Assembly (NCBI GenBank): GCA_964513155.1
Contig: CAZEMA010000122.1
Location: 1-6,815 of the forward strand
Direction: 5' to 3'
Length of the DNA stretch: 6,815 nt
Source: DATEAV01 sp964513155
GTDB lineage: Bacteria > Chloroflexota > Anaerolineae > Anaerolineales > E44-bin32
The notes under the pieces are model-generated. The model worked only from the letters and a program-made list of their open reading frames with translations, did no database searches and was not told the origin of the DNA. Positions 1 to 6,661 of the stretch are shown piece after piece (the first letter of the stretch is position 1; every line of letters starts with the position of its first letter). The translations under genes and the position numbers were made by a program.

Positions 1-1146
1 CCGAGCACCCAATCCGCGGTCGGGATAGTACAGCCCTGGCTCGATGGCGACGACGGACCCAGGAGATAGCACGTCAGTGTTGGTCTCCAGCGCCGTGAAG
101 GTGGGGCCTTCATGGATCGCCAGGCCTACCCCATGGCCCAGGCTGTGGACGTAGCCTTCCTTTGTGTTGGGGTCAGTCAGCACGGTCGGATGCCCCTTGG
201 CCTCGAACTGCTGGCAGACCAGGATCTGGGCGTCCCGGCAGGGCATGCCCGGTTTTAGGGAGGCGATGGCGCTCTCGTACGCCTGGCGAACGTCCTCGAA
301 AACCTCCTCGACCTCCTGCGGTGCGTGGCCGAGGCACCAGGTGCGTGTGAAGTCGTAGAAGTAGCCTCCAGCCGGTTCGCAGGGGTAGAAGTCGAAGATG
401 ATGGGCTTGCCGACTTCCACTGGCGCCTCTTCGGCGCCCACGCTGTGGGGCACACCGGCGTCCCGGCCGATGGCGAAGATCGTGCCCTCGGGATTCTCCC
501 CGCCGCGGAGCGCCAGCCACAGATTGATACGCCGCTTGACCTCGCCGATGGTCAGGGGATTGCCCTCCCGGTTGACCAGCACGCCGTCCTTGGCACGATG
601 AGAGGTGAGGAACTCCTGGACATCCCCAGCGACGCCGACAGCCTTCTGGCCCATCTTGCGGATGCGTTCCACTTCATCGGCGTCTTTGGTGGCCCGTGCC
701 CGAGTGAGCACGGATCGGAGGTCGTTCTCTCCAATGATCTCGATCTCGGGCAGGTTCTGCTGCACCTGGTGAAAGATGGCATAGGCGGCGCCGATGTTGG
801 CCTTGCCGTACAAAGCCACCCTGCCTCGCACGCCGTACTCCTGCAACATCCGGGTGTAACGGGTGGCCATCGCCCGGGTATGGTCGCCGCCCGCCTCCTG
901 CAGCAGGCGGTAGGGGTCGTAGTCGGAGATGTCGCGGGTTCGCAGACCGGTCCGGGCCGCTTCGTCCCGCTCCATGGGCTGGCAGAAGAGAATGGACGGC
1001 TCGCCGCGCTTCTTGACCAGCTCGGCGTGACCCAGGTGAGCGAGTCCGGTGAAGTAGACCATGGGGGGATTGCCGGTGGCCGCGCCGACGACGAACAGCG
1101 CCTCCAGTCCTGCTTCTTCCATGTAGCCGTCGATATCCGATTTCAT
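1..1146 (-). CDS. M24 family metallopeptidase, Xaa-Pro aminopeptidase/prolidase-like (partial, C-terminus off window)
   Basis: Likely a cytoplasmic dinuclear-metal peptidase that cleaves peptide bonds next to proline. I translated 382 codons without a stop. Residues about 1-140 match a creatinase-type N-terminal domain, and about 150 onward is the pita-bread catalytic domain. The M24 metal ligands are visible in order: D252 (IIFDFYP), D265 (FYDFTRTW), H338 (LGHGVGL, followed by HE at 345-346) and E369 (AIEPGLYY). H234 (GVPHS) fits the conserved substrate-binding histidine. The last ligand, a Glu normally in an R-x-E-D context, should fall within a few residues after the window edge (the visible end is RGLGAR), so only a short C-terminal piece is missing. 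The ATG at 1146-1144 is supported by GGGAG at 1158-1154, seven bases upstream. It lies 24 bases after the selA stop, so co-transcription is likely. Family membership is secure; the substrate (aminopeptidase, dipeptidase or other) is not, because M24 paralogues are hard to separate by motif. Confidence 0.93.
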   Translation of the reverse strand, partial: MKSDIDGYMEEAGLEALFVVGAATGNPPMVYFTGLAHLGHAELVKKRGEPSILFCQPMERDEAARTGLRTRDISDYDPYRLLQEAGGDHTRAMATRYTRMLQEYGVRGRVALYGKANIGAAYAIFHQVQQNLPEIEIIGENDLRSVLTRARATKDADEVERIRKMGQKAVGVAGDVQEFLTSHRAKDGVLVNREGNPLTIGEVKRRINLWLALRGGENPEGTIFAIGRDAGVPHSVGAEEAPVEVGKPIIFDFYPCEPAGGYFYDFTRTWCLGHAPQEVEEVFEDVRQAYESAIASLKPGMPCRDAQILVCQQFEAKGHPTVLTDPNTKEGYVHSLGHGVGLAIHEGPTFTALETNTDVLSPGSVVAIEPGLYYPDRGLGAR

Positions 1147-1170
1147 CTGCGGTCTCCCGGTCGGTTCAGG

Positions 1171-2565
1171 CTATCCGTCCATGGCGGGGAGGTCGGAGCC
1201 TCCCTCATCCCTGGCGTGGCTTCTCGGCAGTATTCTCTCCAATCCTCTCAGCAATGTTTCCTCTTGCTCTGGCAGCACGGTGCGGGGGTCGAGTGCCAGC
1301 CGGTCCTTTTCGATTCGGGCGATCACCGGTGGGTCGGCATGCCGGAGCTGACGGGCGAGGGCGTCGGGCTTGGCCCCAGGTAGTGTGAGCAGCCAGGTGG
1401 GTAACGTCTCCTCGGGCAGGCTTCCGCCGCCAACCGTCGAGCGGCCGGGGAGGATCTCTCCCTGTCCCAAGCGTTTGACCCATGCCTGGGCGCGGCCACG
1501 CAAAACCTCGGCGGAGGCCGCAATCATCTGCCAGACGGGAATCTCCTGCAGGGCTTCGTCCCTCAAGTAGTGGGCAAGCGTGGCAGTGAGCGCTGCCAGG
1601 CACAGCTTATCTGGGCGGACCGCCCGGGCCAGCGGATGCCGGCGCAGCCGGTCGAGGGTGTCCTTCTGGCCCACGAGGATCCCTGCCTGCGGTCCTCCCA
1701 GCAGTTTGTCGCCCGAAAAGCACACCACCGCGGCCCCCGCCTGGAGCGATTCTTGCACGGTTGGCTCATGACCGAGCCCGAAGAGGGCTGTGTCAAGGAG
1801 GGCACCTGAGCCTAGGTCATCCATCACCGGTACGCCGTGGCCGCGGCCAAGCTCTACAAGCTGCGCCAGGGTTGGCTCAGCGGTGAAGCCGATGATCTTG
1901 AAGTTGGAGTGATGCGCACGCAGGATCAACGCCGATCGCTCGCCGAGGGCGGCTTCAAAGTCCTCCAGGTGGGTCCGGTTGGTGGTTCCCACTTCCACCA
2001 GCTTGGCACCCGACTGCTTCATGACGTCTGGGACGCGGAAGCCGCCCCCGATTTCTACAAGTTGGGAGCGGGAGATGACGACTTCCTTGCCCCGGGCGAG
2101 GGCCGCCAGGGCCAGCAGAACCGCGGCAGCGTTGTTGTTGACCACAAGTGCGGCTTCGGCTCCCGTGAGGCGGCGCAGCAGTCCCTCGCCGTGGATCTCG
2201 CGCTTGCCGCGAGCGCCGCTCCCCAGGTCGTATTCGAGCGTGCCGTAGCCGGCCGCGCCAAGCATGGCTTCTTGAGCCGCCCGGCTGAGAGGCGCCCGGC
2301 CCAGGTTGGTGTGCAGGATCACGCCGGTGGCGTTGATCACCGGCCGCAGCGTCGGAGCCAGCCAGGATTTCAGAGTGGCCTGGGCCTGTGCCAGGATGGC
2401 GTCTGGCTCGGGGCAGGCGTTGCCCTGCCGGATCGCCAGCCGGGCCGATTCGAGCGTCTCCTGAACGGCTTGGAGCACCAGAGGACGGCCGAACGAGGCA
2501 ATCAGTTCGGAGGCACGGGCGGTCTGGAGGAGACGCTCGACGGATGGGAGATCGCGCAGGCTCAC
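1171..2565 (-). CDS. selA: L-seryl-tRNA(Sec) selenium transferase (selenocysteine synthase)
   Basis: A PLP enzyme that converts Ser-tRNA(Sec) to Sec-tRNA(Sec) using selenophosphate in the cytoplasm; the bacterial enzyme is a decamer. The 464-residue length matches the usual 460-470. An N-terminal SelA domain (about 3-45, LRDLPSVERLL) precedes a fold-type I aminotransferase-like core. Visible motifs are INATGVILHTNLGRAPLS (77-94), VVNNNAAAVLL (141-151), SRSQLVEIGGGFRVPD (165-180), VGTTNR (192-197), VMDDLGSG (247-254) and CFSGDKLLGGPQAG (282-295), with K287 as the PLP-binding lysine. The C-terminal small domain ends with ARIEKDRLALDPRTV (416-430) plus a short acidic tail. I chose the GTG at 2565-2563, not an upstream ATG at 2712. 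The protein then begins exactly at the conserved N-terminus, GGAG (2578-2575) lies nine bases upstream, and the GTG overlaps the preceding stop as GTGA. The upstream extension would read out of frame through the membrane-protein gene. No selB, selD or selC is in the window. Confidence 0.97.
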   Translation of the reverse strand: MSLRDLPSVERLLQTARASELIASFGRPLVLQAVQETLESARLAIRQGNACPEPDAILAQAQATLKSWLAPTLRPVINATGVILHTNLGRAPLSRAAQEAMLGAAGYGTLEYDLGSGARGKREIHGEGLLRRLTGAEAALVVNNNAAAVLLALAALARGKEVVISRSQLVEIGGGFRVPDVMKQSGAKLVEVGTTNRTHLEDFEAALGERSALILRAHHSNFKIIGFTAEPTLAQLVELGRGHGVPVMDDLGSGALLDTALFGLGHEPTVQESLQAGAAVVCFSGDKLLGGPQAGILVGQKDTLDRLRRHPLARAVRPDKLCLAALTATLAHYLRDEALQEIPVWQMIAASAEVLRGRAQAWVKRLGQGEILPGRSTVGGGSLPEETLPTWLLTLPGAKPDALARQLRHADPPVIARIEKDRLALDPRTVLPEQEETLLRGLERILPRSHARDEGGSDLPAMDG

Positions 2566-2957
2566 CGGCCGGGTCTCCAGGTGCTGCGCTCTCGCAGGCG
2601 CAGGAACCATTCGAAAGCGGTCAGGCCGGCGGCGATCACCAGGGCCAGGGTTATGTTCAGGCTGCGGTTGATTTGCAGCCAGGCGCACAACGCGAAGTAC
2701 AGACCCACCCATAGGCCTTGCCGTAGCAGGACGGTCGCCGGCGCCAGGTCGGTGGAGAAGCGACGGTGCAGGAGCCAGACGAAGGGGAGCGAGGTGCCCG
2801 TCATGGCCAGCGTCAGCAGAAAGAAGAACAACCAGCGGGGTCCAACCGTGGGCAGAGTCACGGTGACGACCACGATCAACCCTGGCCAGCCAACGACGGC
2901 CAGAACCAGGGCAGAGATGATCAGGCTACGGTAACTCGGCGATGGCAGATCGGACAT
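2562..2957 (-). CDS. Small four-helix integral membrane protein, function unknown
   Basis: I do not recognise this 131-residue protein. Four hydrophobic segments are visible: about 11-36 (SLIISALVLAVVGWPGLIVV), 42-63 (WLFFFLLTLAMTGTSLPFVW), 82-96 (LWVGLYFALCAWLQI) and 100-119 (LNITLALVIAAGLTAFEWFL). Positive charges in the second loop (HRR 64-66, R79) and after helix 4 (RLRER 120-124) suggest both termini are cytoplasmic. There is no signal peptide, catalytic motif or metal-binding pattern. The start at 2957 has AGGAAGG-like sequence about ten bases upstream and a good promoter about 30 bases upstream. Its TGA overlaps the selA GTG by four bases (GTGA), typical of translational coupling. The clean reading frame, the strong promoter and the tight junction with selA support a real gene. 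The link to selenium metabolism is only positional; it may be an unrelated membrane protein that happens to lead the operon. Confidence 0.82.
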   Translation of the reverse strand: MSDLPSPSYRSLIISALVLAVVGWPGLIVVVTVTLPTVGPRWLFFFLLTLAMTGTSLPFVWLLHRRFSTDLAPATVLLRQGLWVGLYFALCAWLQINRSLNITLALVIAAGLTAFEWFLRLRERSTWRPGR

Positions 2958-2986
2958 TCCTGGGCGCCTTCCTAGGCGTGGTCGGA

Positions 2987-3016
2987 ATTATAGCCCAACG
3001 CCCTTCGGCCTGGAAA
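2987..3016 (-). promoter_or_regulatory. Sigma-70-like promoter for the membrane protein-selA-M24 unit
   Basis: Read on the minus strand, a perfect TATAAT (2992-2987) is preceded by TTTCCA (3016-3011), four of six matches to the -35 consensus, with an 18-base spacer. Transcription would begin near 2980, giving a leader of about 22 bases before the ATG at 2957. The position at the head of a three-gene run fits. The start site is inferred, not shown. Confidence 0.65.
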
Positions 3017-3049
3017 CTTGACTTGGGATGGTTGGATGGGGTGGTGGGG

Positions 3050-3055
3050 TATAAT
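3050..3055 (+). promoter_or_regulatory. -10 box for the ABC-F gene; short leader
   Basis: A perfect TATAAT lies 15 bases before the ATG at 3071, so transcription should start near 3062 and leave a leader of only about nine bases. No good -35 element is present at 16-18 bases; a TTGACT (3018-3023) is 26 bases away, too far for normal sigma-70 spacing. The spacer is a G-rich tract without cytosine. The leader, GGGGATCCC, contains an 8-base palindrome and only a weak ribosome-binding match. Confidence 0.55.
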
Positions 3056-3070
3056 GCGCCCGGGGATCCC

Positions 3071-4981
3071 ATGTCGCTGATATCCGCAACGGATCTGGCG
3101 AAGTCCTACGGCGCCCAGGACATCTTTGAGGCCGTCTCGGTCGCAGTTCCCCACCAGGCCCGGGTGGCTTTGGTGGGTGCCAACGGCGTCGGCAAAACGA
3201 CGCTCCTGCGGCTACTTGCTGGCTACGAAAGCCCGGACCGAGGGCAGGTGCAACGTGCCCGTGGCCTGCGAATCGCCTACCTGCCGCAGGAGACGACACC
3301 CCTGGCAGCCGCCGACGTTGGGCCCACCCAGACCTTGTGGCAGATGTGCCTGGGCTCCTTTGCGGAGCTGCGAGGCCAGGAGGCGGAGCTGGCTCGCCTG
3401 GAAGAGAAGATGGCCGAGCCGGGCCAAGCCGAAGAGGCCATGGCCCGGTACGGGCCTCTCCAGGAGGCATTCGAGCGGGCGGGAGGCTATGCCTACCCGG
3501 CGCGCATCCGCCAGGTGCTCAGCGGCTTGGGCTTCTCCGCGAAGGACTACGACCAGCCTACCGAGCGACTCTCGGGCGGGGAGCGAACGCGCGCTCACTT
3601 GGGCCGGTTGCTGCTGGAAGACCCGGATGTTCTGATCCTCGACGAGCCGACCAATCACCTGGACATGGAGGCCATCGAGTGGTTAGAGGGCTGGCTGCGG
3701 GAGTGGCCGGGGGCGGCCGTGATCGTCTCCCACGATCGCTACTTCCTCGACCGCACCGTTGACTCGGTCTGGGACATGACTGCCCAAGGGGTGGAGGTCT
3801 ATCGGGGCACCTACTCCGACTACGCGCGGCAGCGGGCCGAGAGGCGTCGCTTCGCGGAGGCGGCTTACCAGGCTCAGCAAGAGCGCTTCGCAAAGGAGCA
3901 AGACTACATCCGGCGCAACATCGCAGGGCAGAACACCCGCCAGGCGCAAGGTAGGCGGAAGCGACTGCAACGAGCCATGCGGGACGAGCTGATTGCCCGC
4001 CCCGTGGAGGAGCGCGAGGTCCGCATCGAGTTCGATCCCGCGGGTCGTTCCGGGAACCAAGTCCTGGCCACCCACGAGTTGGTGATTGGCTATCGGGACT
4101 CGGCCCAGCCGCTCTTCGATGTGCCTGACCTGGTGCTCAACCGTGGAGAGTGCGCGGCGTTGATTGGCCCCAACGGCGCCGGCAAGACGACATTCCTGAA
4201 GACCCTCTTGGGCGAGGTGGCTCCGCTGGCTGGCGAAGTCAAGCTGGGCGCCAGTCTGCGCGTCGGCTACTTCGCTCAGGCCCATGAAGGGCTCCGGCCC
4301 GACCTAACCGTGCTGGAGGAGACCCTGGCTTCGTCGCCGGAGATGCGGCCTTCCGAGGCGCGCAACCTGTTGGGGCGGTTCCTCTTCAGCGGTGACACGG
4401 TCGAGAAGCAGGTAGCGATTCTGTCGGGTGGCGAGCGGGGTCGCCTGGCGCTGGCCAAGCTAGCCCAGGAGGGGGCCAACCTCCTTCTCCTTGACGAGCC
4501 GACCACCCACCTCGACATCCCCTCCCAGGAGATTCTGCAGGAGGCCTTGTCGGGATTTCCGGAGACGATTCTGCTGGTCTCCCATGACCGATACTTGATC
4601 GAGGCGCTGGCCTCCCAGGTCTGGGCGATATCTCCGGAGGCCCGGGAGATGGCAGTCTACCCGGGCGGCTATGGGGAGTACGCCGAGGCCCGGAGGGGAC
4701 AGGCCGAGTCCCGCAAGACGCTGAAGCAGGCGCAGCGCCGCCAGCGTGTTGTTTCCTCGCGCTCGAGGCAGCGGGGAGCCGAGATCGAGACGGTGGAGCT
4801 GCGGATTGCCGAGCTGGAGGAGGAGTTGGCTGCGGTGGGCCGCCTCCTGGAACGGGCGGGCGGGGACGTAGAGAGGGTTCGGCAACTGGGCAGCCGGTAT
4901 GCCCAGCTCGAAACCGAGATCCAGAAGAGTCTCAACCTCTGGGAGCGCCTGCAGGACGAGGCCGAATCGAGCGTGATATAA
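3071..4981 (+). CDS. ABC-F family twin ATPase (Uup/YdiF-like, ribosome-associated)
   Basis: A 636-residue soluble protein with two ABC ATPase domains and no membrane segments. ABC-F proteins bind the ribosomal E site and act in translation (rescue of stalled ribosomes, 50S maturation, or antibiotic protection). ABC1: Walker A GANGVGKTT (36-44), Q-loop LPQE (71-74), signature LSGGERTR (167-174), Walker B LILDEPTNHLD (188-198; catalytic E192), H-switch SHDR (220-223). A charged helical linker (about 245-315) is the P-site-directed interdomain arm of this family. ABC2: GPNGAGKTT (366-374), LSGGERGR (451-458), LLLLDEPTTHLD (471-482; E476), SHDR (504-507). A C-terminal region (about 540-630) rich in E, R, Q and L looks like the coiled coil of the Uup/YdiF type. 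All catalytic residues are present. I rejected a longer reading frame starting at 2942 because it runs through the divergent promoters and adds unconserved residues before MSLISATDLAKSYG. Whether it gives drug resistance cannot be told from sequence alone; housekeeping is likelier. Confidence 0.95.
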   Translation: MSLISATDLAKSYGAQDIFEAVSVAVPHQARVALVGANGVGKTTLLRLLAGYESPDRGQVQRARGLRIAYLPQETTPLAAADVGPTQTLWQMCLGSFAELRGQEAELARLEEKMAEPGQAEEAMARYGPLQEAFERAGGYAYPARIRQVLSGLGFSAKDYDQPTERLSGGERTRAHLGRLLLEDPDVLILDEPTNHLDMEAIEWLEGWLREWPGAAVIVSHDRYFLDRTVDSVWDMTAQGVEVYRGTYSDYARQRAERRRFAEAAYQAQQERFAKEQDYIRRNIAGQNTRQAQGRRKRLQRAMRDELIARPVEEREVRIEFDPAGRSGNQVLATHELVIGYRDSAQPLFDVPDLVLNRGECAALIGPNGAGKTTFLKTLLGEVAPLAGEVKLGASLRVGYFAQAHEGLRPDLTVLEETLASSPEMRPSEARNLLGRFLFSGDTVEKQVAILSGGERGRLALAKLAQEGANLLLLDEPTTHLDIPSQEILQEALSGFPETILLVSHDRYLIEALASQVWAISPEAREMAVYPGGYGEYAEARRGQAESRKTLKQAQRRQRVVSSRSRQRGAEIETVELRIAELEEELAAVGRLLERAGGDVERVRQLGSRYAQLETEIQKSLNLWERLQDEAESSVI

Positions 4982-4982
4982 T
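4974..4982 (+). promoter_or_regulatory. Extended -10 promoter for the LCP gene, overlapping the ABC-F stop codon
   Basis: TGATATAAT is a perfect extended -10 element (TGn plus TATAAT). The TAA stop of the ABC-F gene (4979-4981) lies inside it. No clear -35 box is visible near 4954-4960, which is tolerable for an extended -10 promoter. Transcription would start near 4989, giving a leader of about 34 bases before the ATG at 5023. The downstream gene may therefore be transcribed both alone and by read-through from the ABC-F gene. Confidence 0.6.
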
Positions 4983-5022
4983 CCGCCCCCTTGCGCGGGC
5001 TGGCAAGGAAGTGAGAGCAAGA

Positions 5023-6447
5023 ATGAATGCAGGATCGAATCGTTTCCGAAGAAAGTGGAGCCGGCAGCCATTCCCCGATTGGGTTGTCCGGGGCTTGACG
5101 CTGGCCCTCATCGCGACGGCCGCGCTGCTGGGAGCGCTGGTGTTTGTGTCGGTCCGGGATGTCTTTGCCGCCTGGGATGGCAGCGGCCTGCCGCCGCTCT
5201 TCCAGGCCCCGGCGGGTGAGGGGACCCCCGCTCCGGCTGGCGGCACACCTACGGCCATTGCACTTCGGGACACGCCCACCCCCTGGAACGGCACCGACCG
5301 GGTAACGGTCCTAGTGATGGGGTTGGACTACCGGGACTGGGAGACCGGGCAGGGCGCGCCGCGGACCGATACCATGCTGTTGGCCTCGGTCGACCCGGTG
5401 AGCCGCACCGCCGGTATCCTGTCGATCCCCCGCGACCTCTGGGTGGACATTCCGGGTTTCGAGCACGGCCGAATCAACACCGCCTTCTCCCTGGGGGAGA
5501 TCTACGACTACCCGGCTGACGAGACCCACCCGGCCGGCGGCCCGGGTCTGGCCATGCTGACGGTGGAGAACCTGCTCGGCATCCCGATCCCGTACTATGC
5601 AGTGATTGAGTTCTCGACGTTCGAGCGGATGATCGACGAGATCGGCGGCGTCGACGTCCTGGTCACAGAGCGGATCAAGATCTCGCCCATCGGCCGCGAG
5701 AGCCTCTGGCTGGACGCCAAGGCGTATCACTTGGATGGGGCGATGGCGCTGGCCTACGCCCGCGCTCGCCACACCGAAGGTGGCGACTTCGATCGGGCCC
5801 GGCGCCAGCAACAGGTGATCCTGGCCGTCCGCGACCGTGTCCTGGGCTTCAACATCATTCCCACCCTGATCACCCGGGCGCCGGCCCTCTACCAGGAACT
5901 CTCCGCAGGCATCCGCACCAACCTCTCGTTGGACCAGATGGTCTCGCTGGGGATGTTGGCCATCCAGATCCCACCGGAGGACATCCGGCGGGGCGTGATT
6001 GCCCCGCCCGACATGGTCACGCTGGAAACCATGCTTGACGGGGCTCAGGTCCTCCGCCCCGTGCCCGACCAGATTCGCTTGCTGCGGGATGAGGTCTTCA
6101 CCGTGGGCGGCGCCATCGGCCCCTCCATCGCCACCGACGACGAGGCGCTGGCTGCAGCTCAGGAGGCGGCGCGGGTCGGCGTCTATAACGGCGCTGGCAT
6201 CGAGGGCATCGCCACCCGCACAGCGGAGTATCTGCGCGGCCTGGGCCTCAACGTGGCTGAAGTGGCGAACGCTGCCTCGATGGATTACACCGCAACCGTG
6301 CTCATCGACTACACCGGCAACCCCTACACAACCCGCTACCTGATGACCCTCCTGAACCTTTCCCCCGGGCAGATCTTCAGCCAGACGATGCCCGACAGCG
6401 CCGTCGACCTGGCGGTCATCGTGGCAGGGGATCTGGTCATCCCCTAG
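5023..6447 (+). CDS. LCP (LytR-CpsA-Psr) family protein with C-terminal LytR_C domain
   Basis: A predicted envelope enzyme of 474 residues. LCP proteins transfer lipid-linked glycopolymers (teichoic acids, capsule, arabinogalactan) onto peptidoglycan on the outer face of the membrane. In order: a short basic cytoplasmic tail (RFRRKWSR 7-14), one membrane helix (about 24-46), a Pro/Thr/Gly-rich linker (about 57-92), the LCP domain (about 94-275), and a LytR_C domain (about 384-470, beginning RVGVYNGAGIEGIA). LCP signature residues are visible: PRTDTMLL (113-120), SIPRDLWV (134-141), GRINTAF (149-155), ALAYARARH (242-250) and GGDFDRARRQQQ (253-264), including the conserved Asp/Arg positions that bind pyrophosphate and metal. 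I favour the ATG at 5023. The in-frame GTG at 5011 is only one base from AAGGA (5005-5009), whereas that element and GTGAG lie at 7-13 bases from the ATG. The acceptor polymer is unknown. The old label transcriptional attenuator does not describe its function. Confidence 0.94.
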   Translation: MNAGSNRFRRKWSRQPFPDWVVRGLTLALIATAALLGALVFVSVRDVFAAWDGSGLPPLFQAPAGEGTPAPAGGTPTAIALRDTPTPWNGTDRVTVLVMGLDYRDWETGQGAPRTDTMLLASVDPVSRTAGILSIPRDLWVDIPGFEHGRINTAFSLGEIYDYPADETHPAGGPGLAMLTVENLLGIPIPYYAVIEFSTFERMIDEIGGVDVLVTERIKISPIGRESLWLDAKAYHLDGAMALAYARARHTEGGDFDRARRQQQVILAVRDRVLGFNIIPTLITRAPALYQELSAGIRTNLSLDQMVSLGMLAIQIPPEDIRRGVIAPPDMVTLETMLDGAQVLRPVPDQIRLLRDEVFTVGGAIGPSIATDDEALAAAQEAARVGVYNGAGIEGIATRTAEYLRGLGLNVAEVANAASMDYTATVLIDYTGNPYTTRYLMTLLNLSPGQIFSQTMPDSAVDLAVIVAGDLVIP

Positions 6448-6472
6448 CAGGCTGCTACAAAGGGTCATCAGA

Positions 6473-6541
6473 AGGAGAGAGGCAGGCCTACCTGGGCGTA
6501 CGAGTTTCACCCGCGCCCCTAGATAGGCCGATTCATCTCCT
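6473..6541. repeat. Interrupted nested palindrome 26 bases after the LCP stop
   Basis: Three successive complementary segments nest symmetrically: AGGAGA (6473-6478) with TCTCCT (6536-6541), GGCCTA (6485-6490) with TAGGCC (6524-6529), and GGGCG (6494-6498) with CGCCC (6514-6518). The outer internal loop is 6 by 6 bases, the inner one 3 by 5, and the terminal loop 15. No T-tract follows, so it is not a classic intrinsic terminator. It could be a 3' stabilising structure of the LCP mRNA or chance. Confidence 0.45.
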
Positions 6542-6661
6542 CAAAGGGTTGGCATTCTCGGCATGCTCCTAGTGTCGCGTTTCGCAAGTTCGTAGAAGAA
6601 CCTAACGCGCTTCTTCCCCGCTTGGGGCAGGCAGTAGTGGGCTCATCGGCCCCCACCCCTT

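Noticed and set aside
325..1383. 352-residue plus-strand open frame opposite the M24 gene and the end of selA
   Set aside because: It is antisense to two genes with clear family motifs, and its translation resembles no protein family. Long antisense frames are common in GC-rich DNA.
2502..2564. Possible selenocysteine (UGA) read-through at the end of the membrane-protein gene next to selA
   Set aside because: Reading past the TGA adds only about 20 unremarkable residues before another stop, with no SECIS-like hairpin evident; the TGA is explained by the GTGA overlap.
2566..2712. N-terminal extension of SelA from an ATG at 2712
   Set aside because: It would add 49 Arg/Pro-rich residues overlapping the membrane-protein gene out of frame. 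The GTG at 2565 gives the usual family length and a good ribosome-binding site.
1837..2934. 365-residue plus-strand open frame opposite selA and the membrane protein
   Set aside because: Shadow of selA; it crosses two real genes and lacks a ribosome-binding site or recognisable domain.
2942..3070. N-terminal extension of the ABC-F protein from an ATG at 2942
   Set aside because: It would be antisense to the start of the membrane protein and read through both promoters; the family N-terminus begins at 3071.
6445..6457. Palindrome TAGCAGGCTGCTA covering the LCP stop codon
   Set aside because: Six-base arms around a single base cannot form a useful RNA hairpin without losing pairs, and a palindrome this short is plausible by chance.
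5311..6510. 399-residue minus-strand open frame opposite the LCP gene
   Set aside because: Antisense to a well-supported LCP domain; composition (His/Asp/Gln/Val-rich) is what codon-biased antisense reading gives.
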